Made by a program: the position numbers and the translations under genes. This document shows, piece by piece, positions 55,341-62,804 of a stretch of DNA of 64,000 nt (position 1 is its first letter; each line of letters starts with the position of its first letter). Origin of the DNA: Comamonas endophytica (lineage in GTDB: Bacteria > Pseudomonadota > Gammaproteobacteria > Burkholderiales > Burkholderiaceae_C); contig NZ_CP106881.1 in assembly GCF_023634805.2 (NCBI RefSeq), forward strand, positions 1,953,501 to 2,017,500, given 5' to 3'. The notes beneath the pieces are model-generated. The model was not told the DNA's origin. It made no database searches and saw only the letters and a program-made list of their open reading frames with translations.

Positions 55341-56270
55341 ATGCATCCCGTATTGCAATTGATCAGCCAACGTTTCCAGCATGCCCAGCCAGGAGTGGCG
55401 GGCGTGGCCCATGCGCCCGCGCCGGCGCAGATGGTGACCAGCATTCCCGGCACCAGTGCCGTGGTGCTGGACTCGCCGCACAGCGGCACCTGGTATCCCG
55501 AGGATTTCGGCTCGTGCCTGCCGCTGGCCACCCTGCGCCAGGCCGAGGACACGCATGTCGAGAAGATCTACGCGTTTGCACCGGCGCTGGGCGTGAGCTG
55601 GATCGAGGCGCATTTCCCGCGCATCTATCTGGACGCCAATCGCGACACCACGGAAGTGGACTGCGGCATGATCGACGGCGAATGGCCGCTGCCGGTCACC
55701 GAGGACCAGGTGGTGCTGCAGAAGGTGCGGCTGGGCAAGGGGCTGATCTGGAAGTTCACCGATGCCGGCGTGCCGATCTACGATCGCGCGCTGACGGTGG
55801 ACGAACTGCTGGCGCGCATCGAGCGCTGCTGGAAGCCCTACCACGCGGCCGTGGCCAAGGCGATCGATGCGGCGCACGCGCGCCATGGCTACAGCATCCA
55901 TATCAACTGCCATTCGATGCCGGCGGTGGCCGCCAGCCATGCCACGCTGCATCCGGGCCTGGCGCATGCGGATTTCGTCATCGGCGACCGCGACGGCACG
56001 ACGGCCGACCCGCGCCTGTCGCAGCGCATCTGCGACTTCCTGCGGGCGCGCGGCTACAGCGTCGACTACAACCACCCCTACAAGGGCGTGGAGCTGGTGC
56101 GCCGCTACGGCAACCCGGCGGACAACCGCCACAGCATCCAGATCGAGATCAACCGCAAGATCTATATGGACGAGCAGACGCTGGAGCTGGATCAGGCGGG
56201 GTATCTGCGGCTGACGAAGGATCTGCAGGCGCTGGTGGAGGACTTGATGGCTTTCGATCCGCGCGCCTGA
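55341..56270 (+). CDS. N-formylglutamate amidohydrolase family protein
   Basis: A 309-residue metal-dependent amidohydrolase (FGase family). Motifs: VVLDSPHSGTWYPEDF (metal-binding His near 47), YLDANRDTTEVDC, the metal motif HINCHSMP near 195, IGDRDGTTADPRLSQRICDF and VDYNHPYKGVELVRRYG. The family releases formate from N-formylglutamate, the last step of one histidine-degradation route; no other hut genes are here, so the real substrate is open. It starts 23 bases after the Bug receptor gene, so they are probably co-transcribed, and the receptor may import its substrate. Confidence 0.87.
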   Translation: MHPVLQLISQRFQHAQPGVAGVAHAPAPAQMVTSIPGTSAVVLDSPHSGTWYPEDFGSCLPLATLRQAEDTHVEKIYAFAPALGVSWIEAHFPRIYLDANRDTTEVDCGMIDGEWPLPVTEDQVVLQKVRLGKGLIWKFTDAGVPIYDRALTVDELLARIERCWKPYHAAVAKAIDAAHARHGYSIHINCHSMPAVAASHATLHPGLAHADFVIGDRDGTTADPRLSQRICDFLRARGYSVDYNHPYKGVELVRRYGNPADNRHSIQIEINRKIYMDEQTLELDQAGYLRLTKDLQALVEDLMAFDPRA

Positions 56271-56289
56271 GCGATTCTGTCGCGAATGC

Positions 56290-56318
56290 AAAACGGCCCG
56301 GGTTTCCGGGCCGTTTTT
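56290..56318 (+). terminator. Rho-independent terminator
   Basis: AAAACGGCCCGG, loop GTTT, CCGGGCCGTTTT and a further T: a 12-bp perfect stem, 20 bases after the amidohydrolase stop. Confidence 0.93.
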
Positions 56319-56366
56319 GTTTCAAGATTCGGGTGCTAAGAGGGTCAGAGGTCCTTTTCGACGTGG

Positions 56367-56466
56367 GGCCGTCCATGCTTCGACAGGCTCAGCACGAACG
56401 GATAAATCGATACGCCTCGCCGCCAATCCCCGTTCGCCCTGAGCCTGTCGAAGGGTGGACGGCCCC
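56367..56466. repeat. Palindromic extragenic repeat pair
   Basis: Inverted copies at about 56367-56402 and 56428-56464 with GGGGCCGTCCA outside on both sides, in the gap between the amidohydrolase terminator and the convergent SPOR gene. Confidence 0.85.
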
Positions 56467-56492
56467 ACCTCAAGAGGAACCCTGACCCTCTC

Positions 56493-57212
56493 CTAAGCAC
56501 CACATCCCCGCAACGCCTTCCCCCCGAACGCCGGCAGCGCCTCCACCTGCGCCCGCAGCGAAGGGGTGGCCGCAGGCAGGCGTAGGATGAAACCATGCCG
56601 GTCAGGCCGCTCCTGCACCACGCGGGCGCTGCGCACGCCCTGGCGCACCAGCTGGGTCAGCTCGCGCGTGGCGGCCTCCTCGCTGCTGAAGCGGCCCAGC
56701 GACAGGCCGGGCTCGAGCGCTCCGCCCGCGCGGTCATGGTCGAGCTTGCGCGCCACCAGTTCGGCACGCTTCTTCTCCAGCGCCTGGCTGTCGGCAAACT
56801 TGCCCATGTAGACCATCCAGCGGCCCGGCTGGGTGATCGGCGCCAGGTTCCAGCTGCCCTCGGGCACTTGCAACAGCAGTGCGCGGCGCAGCGTGTCCGC
56901 GGCGTTGTCGTCGTAGATGCCGGCCTGCAGGCATTGCGTTGGCCCCACTGGCGCCTGCACCTCGGCCGGCGGCGGTTCGGCGGATACAGTGGGTTCGGCA
57001 GCCACTGCGGGCGCTGGAGTGGCGGCAGCCACTGTCTCTGCCGTGCTCGCCGGTGGCAGCAATTGCAGCGCCTCGGGCTGCAGTTGCTGGCGCAGCCGCT
57101 CGGGCTCGCTGTGCTGCGTGGGCGCCCAGCCCAGGCTGGCCAGCGCGCCCTGGCTCCAGGCGAAATAGCCGGCATTGGCCAGCAGCAGGATCAACAGGGC
57201 AATGCGCAGCAT
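56493..57212 (-). CDS. SPOR-domain protein
   Basis: A 239-residue membrane-anchored periplasmic protein: an N-terminal TM (LRIALLILLLANAGYFAWSQ), a Pro/Ala-rich linker (about 45-90; AAATPAPAVAAEPTVSAEPP) and a C-terminal SPOR domain (about 135-215; GRWMVYMGKFADSQALEKKR, LSLGRFSSEEAATRELTQLV) that binds denuded peptidoglycan at division sites. It begins 12 bases after birA on the same strand, so it is the distal gene of the SET-birA-SPOR unit. Confidence 0.88.
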   Translation of the reverse strand: MLRIALLILLLANAGYFAWSQGALASLGWAPTQHSEPERLRQQLQPEALQLLPPASTAETVAAATPAPAVAAEPTVSAEPPPAEVQAPVGPTQCLQAGIYDDNAADTLRRALLLQVPEGSWNLAPITQPGRWMVYMGKFADSQALEKKRAELVARKLDHDRAGGALEPGLSLGRFSSEEAATRELTQLVRQGVRSARVVQERPDRHGFILRLPAATPSLRAQVEALPAFGGKALRGCGA

Positions 57213-57224
57213 GGAGTCTTTCTG

Positions 57225-58046
57225 TTAGGAGATGGGCTCGGCCTGGGGCCGCACGCTGATGTCCGAGCTGGTCACGGCGCGCAGGCCCCCGGGGGTCTGC
57301 ACGCGCAGCGCGCCATCGGGGCCCACGCCCTGGGCCAGGCCGCTCAGGCCGTCGCTCAGGTTGACGATGCGGCCCTGCAGCAGGTCGCGCTCGGCAAAGC
57401 GCGCACGCACGGGCGCGAAGCCGTGCTGCTCGAAAGCCAGCAGGGCCTGCACCAGCGGTGGCACGATGCGACCCAGCGCCGTGGGCGCATCCAGTGCCGG
57501 ATCGATGTCGCGCAGGCCCGCCGGCGTGGTGGACAGGCCCTCGCCCGCGGGCGCGCGCACGTTCAGGCCCACGCCGATGACGACATAGCGCGACGGGCCG
57601 CCGGGGCCGACGCCGCTGGCGGTTTCAATCAGGATGCCGCCGAGCTTGCGGTCGCCTTCGAGCCAGAGGTCGTTGGGCCACTTCAGGCCCAGGCGCGCGC
57701 GGTCCTCGCCAGCGGCGGGCAGCTGCGGCTGCAGGCTCTGCGCCAGGCTCACGCCGACGGCCAGCGACAATCCAGACCAGTCGGCCGGCGACATCGGCAG
57801 GCCGAGCGAAAAGGTCAGCGAATCGCCGATGCCGCTGACCCACTGGCGGCCCAGCCGCCCGCGGCCCGCGGTCTGGTGCTCGGTGACCAGCAGGATCGGT
57901 TCGCAGCGGCCCGTGCGCGCGCGGCGCATCAGCTCGGTATTGGTGGAATCGACCTCGGGCAGGATCTCGACCGTGAAGCCTTCGAGCAGCGGGCTGACGG
58001 CCTGCCACAGGGCTTCGGCAGGCCAGCGAATAGGAGTCAGGCTCAT
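57225..58046 (-). CDS. birA: Biotin-[acetyl-CoA-carboxylase] ligase
   Basis: Attaches biotin to the carboxyl-carrier protein through a biotinyl-AMP intermediate. The 273-residue protein has the ligase core with DSTNTELM (~34), GRGRLGRQW (61-69, ATP/biotin loop) and LKWPNDLW (~121), plus a C-terminal SH3-like domain. The N-terminal helix-turn-helix of E. coli BirA is missing, so this is a class I enzyme without repressor function. Its ATG overlaps the SET gene stop codon (ATGA), so they are translated together. Confidence 0.95.
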   Translation of the reverse strand: MSLTPIRWPAEALWQAVSPLLEGFTVEILPEVDSTNTELMRRARTGRCEPILLVTEHQTAGRGRLGRQWVSGIGDSLTFSLGLPMSPADWSGLSLAVGVSLAQSLQPQLPAAGEDRARLGLKWPNDLWLEGDRKLGGILIETASGVGPGGPSRYVVIGVGLNVRAPAGEGLSTTPAGLRDIDPALDAPTALGRIVPPLVQALLAFEQHGFAPVRARFAERDLLQGRIVNLSDGLSGLAQGVGPDGALRVQTPGGLRAVTSSDISVRPQAEPIS

Positions 58047-58549
58047 GCCTTGTCCCCGGGCATCGGCGGGCGCCAGCCGCGCTTGGGCGCCAGCAGCGTG
58101 CCGCGGCAGTTGGCCGCGCCGCAGTAGCAGGGGTACTCGGCCTTGAGCTTGGCCGTGTAGCGCTCCTCGAGCATCAGGCCGTAGTCGTAGTTCAGTTCCT
58201 CGCCCGCGGCGATGTTGCGCAGCGCGGTGATGAAGATGCGGCCGTCCCGCTCGTCGGCATAGCAGTTGGGGTTGCAGCTGTGGTTGATCCAGCGCGAGGA
58301 ATTGCCGCCGAAGTTGGCGTCGATCACGCGGTCTTCATCGACGTGGAAGTAGAAGGTGTGGTTGGGCTGCAGCGGATCGTGCGGGTGGCGGTCCTGGGCC
58401 TGCTGCCAGGAAATGATTTCACCCGTGTATTCGATGAGGACTTCGCCCTCGGCAATATCCTGCACGGCAAAGACCCCCTTGCCATGTACGCCGGAGCGCC
58501 GGGTCTGGATGCGGCGCGCGGCCGGCGAAGTGGACTGGGTGCGGGGCAT
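58043..58549 (-). CDS. SET-domain protein-lysine methyltransferase
   Basis: A complete 168-residue SET protein. Residues ~10-125 hold the SET core: RRSGVHGKGVFAVQDIAEGE, YTGEIISW, NFGGNSSRWINHSCNPNCYA (NHSCNPN at 89-95, binding S-adenosylmethionine and forming the pseudoknot) and ELNYDYGLM (Tyr near 121-123). A post-SET zinc motif follows: Cys141-x-Cys143-x4-Cys148, with Cys92 as likely fourth ligand. This is the eukaryotic-type layout for methylating lysine side chains; the substrate is unknown. It shares its control region with topB and is translationally coupled to birA. A TACAAT -10 lies at 58614-58619 on the minus strand. Confidence 0.93.
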   Translation of the reverse strand: MPRTQSTSPAARRIQTRRSGVHGKGVFAVQDIAEGEVLIEYTGEIISWQQAQDRHPHDPLQPNHTFYFHVDEDRVIDANFGGNSSRWINHSCNPNCYADERDGRIFITALRNIAAGEELNYDYGLMLEERYTAKLKAEYPCYCGAANCRGTLLAPKRGWRPPMPGDKA

Positions 58550-58569
58550 TGGAATCTCTGATACTTTGA

Positions 58570-58606
58570 ATATGCACACATGCGCGTGCGTGCGCGTACA
58601 CGCGTG
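58570..58606. promoter_or_regulatory. 37-bp perfect alternating purine/pyrimidine tract (Z-DNA-prone)
   Basis: Every base alternates purine/pyrimidine from A58570 to G58606, rich in CG, CA and TG steps (segments such as TGCGCGTGCGTGCGCG). Such tracts flip to left-handed Z-DNA under negative supercoiling. It lies 21 bases before the SET ATG, in the position of the SET transcript's first bases, and 57 bases before topB. Confidence 0.85.
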
Positions 58607-58621
58607 AGAACGGATTGTAGG

Positions 58622-58643
58622 AGCGCCGGCCCGGGCCGGCGCT
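58622..58643. promoter_or_regulatory. 22-bp perfect GC palindrome in the SET/topB control region
   Basis: The half-site AGCGCCGGCCC is followed immediately by its exact reverse complement, with no loop. It spans the -35 side of the putative SET promoter and ends 20 bases before the topB ATG. It could be an operator for a dimeric regulator or a cruciform. Confidence 0.8.
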
Positions 58644-58663
58644 TGAATTGACGAGAACACACA

Positions 58664-61588
58664 ATGACAAAAACACTGGTGATTGCCGAGAAGCCTTCCG
58701 TGGCGCAGGACATTGTCCGTGCGCTGACCCCGGTCGTGGGGAAGTTCGAGAAGCACGAGGACCATTTCGAGAACGACACCCATCTGGTGACCAGCGCCGT
58801 CGGCCATCTGGTGGAAATCCAGGCGCCCGAGCAGTTCGACGTCAAGCGCGGCAAGTGGAGCTTTGCCAATCTGCCGGTCATTCCGCCCTTCTTCGACCTG
58901 AAACCCGTCGACAAGACCAAGAGCCGCCTGAACGCCGTGGTGCGGCTGGCCAAGCGCAAGGACGTCACGCGCCTGGTCAACGCCTGCGACGCGGGCCGCG
59001 AGGGCGAGCTGATCTTCCGTCTGATCGAGCAGTACGCAGGCGGCGCCAAGCCGCTGGCCAAGCCGGTGCAGCGCCTGTGGCTGCAGTCGATGACGCCGCA
59101 GGCCATCCGCGCGGGCTTCGAGAGCCTGCGCAGCGACGAGCAGATGCAGGGCCTGGCGGACGCCGCGCGCAGCCGCTCCGAGGCCGACTGGCTGGTCGGC
59201 ATCAACGGCACGCGCGCCATGACGGCCTTCAATTCGCGCGATGGCGGCTTCTTCCTGACCACCGTCGGCCGGGTCCAGACCCCGACGCTGTCGGTGGTGG
59301 TCGAGCGCGAGGAGAAGATCCGCAAGTTCGTCAGCCGTGACTACTGGGAAATCCACGGCACCTTCGGCGCGCAGGCCGGCGAGTACCTGGGCAAGTGGTT
59401 CAACCCGCAATGGAAGAAAAGCGAAGACGTTGAGCTGCGCGCCGACCGCGTCTGGAGCCTGGCCGAAGCCCAGGCCATCGCCCAGGCGGCGCGCGGCAAG
59501 CCCGCCGTGGTGACCGAGGAAAGCAAGCCCACGACCCAGGCCTCGCCGCTGCTGTTCGACCTGACCAGCCTGCAGCGCGAGGCCAACGGCAAGTTCGGCT
59601 TCTCGGCCAAGACCACGCTGTCCATCGCCCAGAGCCTGTACGAGCGCCACAAGGCGTTGACCTATCCGCGTACCGATTCGCGCGCGCTGCCCGAGGACTA
59701 CCTGCCCGTCGCCCAGCAGACCTTCGAGATGCTCGCCAAGAGCGGCCTGCGCCACCTCGAGCCCTTTGCACAGCAGGCGCTGAAGAACAACTACGTGCGC
59801 CCGAGCAAGCGCATCTTCGACAACGCCAAGGTGTCGGACCACTTCGCCATCATCCCCACCACGCAGGCGCCGAGCGGCCTGAGCGAGGCCGAGCAAAAGC
59901 TCTATGACCTCGTGGTGCGCCGCTTCATGGCGGTGTTCTTCCCGAGCGCCGAGCACCAGGTGACGACGCGCATCAGCCGCGTCGAGACCCACCACTTCAA
60001 GACCGAGGGCAAGGTGCTGGTCAAGCCGGGCTGGCTGGCGATCTACGGCAAGGAAGCCGCGCACGAGGTCGAGGACGCCAAGGAAGGCGACAAGGGCCAG
60101 AACCTGGTGCCCGTGCAGCCCGGCGAGCAGCCGCTGGCGCGCGCTGTCGAGCCCAAGGGCCTGAAGACCAAGCCGCCGGCGCGCTACTCCGAAGCCACGC
60201 TGCTGGGCGCGATGGAAAGCGCCGGCAAGCAGGTCGAGGACGAGGAACTGCGCTCGGCGATGCAGGAAAAGGGCCTGGGCACGCCCGCGACGCGCGCCGC
60301 CATCATCGAAGGGCTGCTGACCGAGAAATACATCATGCGCGAGGGCCGGGAGCTGATTCCCACGGCCAAGGCCTTCCAGCTGATGACGCTGCTGCGCGGC
60401 CTGGGCGTCGAGGAGCTGTCGCGCGCCGACCTGACGGGGGAGTGGGAGTACAAGCTCTCGCAGATGGAAAAGGGCCAGCTCTCGCGCGAGGCTTTCATGC
60501 AGGAAATCGCGTCCATGACCGAGCGCCTGGTCAAGAAGGCCAAGGAATACGACCGCGACACCATTCCCGGCGACTACGCGACGCTCCAGACCCCCTGTCC
60601 CAATTGTTCAGGCGTGGTCAAGGAAAACTACCGCCGCTACGCCTGCACGGGTGCCGACGGCAAGAGCAGCGGCTGCGGCTTCTCGTTCACCAAATCGCCG
60701 GCCGGGCGCACCTTCGAGACGCACGAGGCCGAAGCCCTGCTGCGCGATCGGCGCATCGGCCCGCTCGAGGGCTTCCGTTCCAAGGCCGGCTGGCCCTTCG
60801 TGGCCGAAGTCGCCATCGTGCGCGACGAGGAGAACGACAACTACAAGCTCGAGTTCGACTTCGGCGACGACGCGAATGCCGAGGACACGGGCGAGATCGT
60901 CGATTTCTCGGCCCAGCAGCCGCTCGGCCCCTGCCCCAAGTGCGGCGCGCCGGTATTCCAGCATGGCAGCAACTATGTCTGCTCCAGGGCGGTGCCCACG
61001 CCCGCCCATCCCGTGCCCAGCTGCGACTTCAAGAGCGGCCAGATCATCCTGCAGCAGCCCATCGAGCGCGAGCAGATGGCCAAGCTGCTGGCCACCGGCA
61101 AGACCGACCTGCTGGAGAAGTTCGTCTCCAACCGCACGCGCCGCGCGTTCAAGGCCTTCCTGGTCTGGGACGCCGCGGAGGGCAAGGTGAATTTCGAGTT
61201 CGAGAAGCGCGATTCGAAATTCCCGGCGCGTAAGACCGCGGGTGCGCCGGCGAAAAAGGCGCCGGCCGCGAAGAAGACGGCGGCCAGGAAGGTGCCCGCT
61301 GCCAAGACGGCGGTGGCCAAGGCCGCGTCCGCGGCCGTGCCCAAGGCGCCGCGCAAGGTCGCCTCCAATCTGACGCCCAGCCCCGCGCTGGCCGCGGTGA
61401 TCGGCGACGGGCAGGTCGCGCGCACTGAGGTCATCAAGAAGATCTGGGACTACGTGAAGGCCAACAACCTGCAGGACGCGAGCAACAAGCGTGCGATCAA
61501 TGCCGATGCCCGGCTGAAGCCGGTGTTCGGCAAGGACCAGATCACGATGTTCGAGCTGGCCGGCATCGTCGGCAAGCATCTCGCCTGA
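58664..61588 (+). CDS. topB: DNA topoisomerase III with H1-like linker and SWIB domain
   Basis: Type IA topoisomerase that decatenates DNA. The 974-residue protein has a Toprim domain (MTKTLVIAEKPSVAQDIVRA ... DAGREGELI), the catalytic Tyr in LTYPRTDSRALPEDY, and zinc-ribbon-like repeats (CPNCSGVVKENYRRYACTGA; CPKCGAPVFQHGSNYVC). After residue ~850 comes a Lys/Ala/Pro-rich tract like histone H1 tails (KKAPAAKKTAARK, KAPRKVA), then a C-terminal SWIB domain (about 901-974: VIKKIWDYVKANNLQD, ADARLKPVFGKDQITMFELA). E. coli TopB lacks the SWIB part. The gene is divergent from the SET gene. Confidence 0.96.
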   Translation: MTKTLVIAEKPSVAQDIVRALTPVVGKFEKHEDHFENDTHLVTSAVGHLVEIQAPEQFDVKRGKWSFANLPVIPPFFDLKPVDKTKSRLNAVVRLAKRKDVTRLVNACDAGREGELIFRLIEQYAGGAKPLAKPVQRLWLQSMTPQAIRAGFESLRSDEQMQGLADAARSRSEADWLVGINGTRAMTAFNSRDGGFFLTTVGRVQTPTLSVVVEREEKIRKFVSRDYWEIHGTFGAQAGEYLGKWFNPQWKKSEDVELRADRVWSLAEAQAIAQAARGKPAVVTEESKPTTQASPLLFDLTSLQREANGKFGFSAKTTLSIAQSLYERHKALTYPRTDSRALPEDYLPVAQQTFEMLAKSGLRHLEPFAQQALKNNYVRPSKRIFDNAKVSDHFAIIPTTQAPSGLSEAEQKLYDLVVRRFMAVFFPSAEHQVTTRISRVETHHFKTEGKVLVKPGWLAIYGKEAAHEVEDAKEGDKGQNLVPVQPGEQPLARAVEPKGLKTKPPARYSEATLLGAMESAGKQVEDEELRSAMQEKGLGTPATRAAIIEGLLTEKYIMREGRELIPTAKAFQLMTLLRGLGVEELSRADLTGEWEYKLSQMEKGQLSREAFMQEIASMTERLVKKAKEYDRDTIPGDYATLQTPCPNCSGVVKENYRRYACTGADGKSSGCGFSFTKSPAGRTFETHEAEALLRDRRIGPLEGFRSKAGWPFVAEVAIVRDEENDNYKLEFDFGDDANAEDTGEIVDFSAQQPLGPCPKCGAPVFQHGSNYVCSRAVPTPAHPVPSCDFKSGQIILQQPIEREQMAKLLATGKTDLLEKFVSNRTRRAFKAFLVWDAAEGKVNFEFEKRDSKFPARKTAGAPAKKAPAAKKTAARKVPAAKTAVAKAASAAVPKAPRKVASNLTPSPALAAVIGDGQVARTEVIKKIWDYVKANNLQDASNKRAINADARLKPVFGKDQITMFELAGIVGKHLA

Positions 61589-61646
61589 CAAGGCGGTTGT
61601 CATCTGAGGTACACACGGCGCGGCGCCCGATGCGCTACGCTGTGGC

Positions 61647-62420
61647 ATGGCCTCCACTCAACTGCTTTCGCCCGGCACCGCGCTGCCGGACCGTGTGCTG
61701 CGCCTCGAGGGCAGCAGCAATTTCCGCGACCTTGGCGGCTACGGCACCGCCGACGGGCGCCGCCTGCAGTGGCGGCGCATCTTCCGCTCGGACCATCTGG
61801 CGGGGCTGTCGGCGGCCGATCTGCAGACGCTGGCCGATCTGAAGATCGCCCACAGCGTCGACTTCCGCGGCGCCAACGAATGCACGGTGCAGGGCTATGC
61901 CTGGCCGCAGTTCACGCGCCATGCGTTCATGGTCGAGCCGACGGTGGTGCAGCGCACCCAGTCGCTGCTGGCGGCCGGGCACCGGCTCACGGCCGCCGAT
62001 ACCGTGGGGCTGATGCAGGAAACCTACCTGAGCTTCGTGCGCGACAACGCCGACCGCTTCGCGCGGCTGTTCCAGCTGCTGCTGCGCAGCGAGGCGCCGC
62101 TGGTGTTCCACTGCACCGCGGGCAAGGACCGCACCGGCTGGGCCGCGGCGCTGATCCTGCATGCCCTGGGAGTGCCCCGCGAGCAGATCATGGAAGACTA
62201 TCTGCTGACCAACGCGCACTACCGGCGGCCCGTCGCCGCGGGGGCAGGGCGCCTGCCCGAGGAGGTGCTGGAGGTGTTGTGGCGCGTGCAGGCGCCGTTT
62301 CTCGACTGCGCGTTCGACCTCGTCGAGCGCGAGCATGGGGGGATGGATCGGTATCTGGCGGAGGTGTTGGGGATGGACCGCGCGGCGCGTGCGGAGCTGG
62401 CTCGGCGCTATCTCGAATAG
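61647..62420 (+). CDS. Tyrosine-protein phosphatase (Y_phosphatase3 type)
   Basis: A 257-residue dual-specificity-like phosphatase. The P-loop HCTAGKDRTG lies at 155-164 (nucleophile Cys156, Arg162). The family N-terminus SSNFRDLGGYGTADGRRLQW and RIFRSDHL are present. The Lys and Asp inside the loop are typical of the LipA/Mycobacterium PtpB branch, which also acts on phosphoinositides. No ribosome site is visible before the ATG. It follows topB by 58 bases on the same strand. Confidence 0.92.
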   Translation: MASTQLLSPGTALPDRVLRLEGSSNFRDLGGYGTADGRRLQWRRIFRSDHLAGLSAADLQTLADLKIAHSVDFRGANECTVQGYAWPQFTRHAFMVEPTVVQRTQSLLAAGHRLTAADTVGLMQETYLSFVRDNADRFARLFQLLLRSEAPLVFHCTAGKDRTGWAAALILHALGVPREQIMEDYLLTNAHYRRPVAAGAGRLPEEVLEVLWRVQAPFLDCAFDLVEREHGGMDRYLAEVLGMDRAARAELARRYLE

Positions 62421-62489
62421 ACGGGGCACATCCGGTTACCTGGCTCCTTGCGCGACCGGTAGCATCGAAGCTTGTTTACGGGAGTCCTT

Positions 62490-62639
62490 ATGAAGATTTG
62501 CATGCAGGTTTTTGCGGCCGTGGCGCTGGTGGCGGGGCTGGCGGGCTGTGCGGGGGGAAACGCCGTGCAAGGCGGCAGCAGTGGCAGCGGGGTGACGGTG
62601 TTTGGCGAAGTCGATGTCGGGGTAGGGCGGGTGCGATGA
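62490..62639 (+). CDS. Very small lipoprotein, 49 residues
   Basis: Starts MKICMQVFAAVALVAGLAGC: basic start, hydrophobic core and lipobox LAGC (Cys20), followed by a short 29-residue mature part rich in Gly and Ser (GGNAVQGGSSGSG) ending VTVFGEVDVGVGRVR. GGGAG lies seven bases before the ATG. The end resembles a single porin-like beta strand. I do not recognise the family. It is too short to be caught by length filters but has a full set of gene signals. Confidence 0.75.
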   Translation: MKICMQVFAAVALVAGLAGCAGGNAVQGGSSGSGVTVFGEVDVGVGRVR

Positions 62640-62666
62640 ATTTTCCTTTGCGGACCCTTGGCCCCT

Positions 62667-62785
62667 TACACCCTTCGACAGGCTCAGGGCGAACGGGTTA
62701 AAACCCTCAGCGCTCATTTCAACACCCTGCTCGCAGCGGCTGTTTATTGACCGTTCGTCCTGAGCCTGTCGAAGGATGGACGGCC
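62667..62785. repeat. Palindromic extragenic repeat pair
   Basis: Inverted copies at about 62667-62699 (CCCTTCGACAGGCTCAGGGC then GAACGG) and 62751-62783 (CCGTTCGTCCTGAGC, CTGTCGAAGG), in the gap between the small lipoprotein and the convergent putP gene. Confidence 0.85.
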
Positions 62786-62804
62786 CCGCGACAGATTGAG
62801 CATT

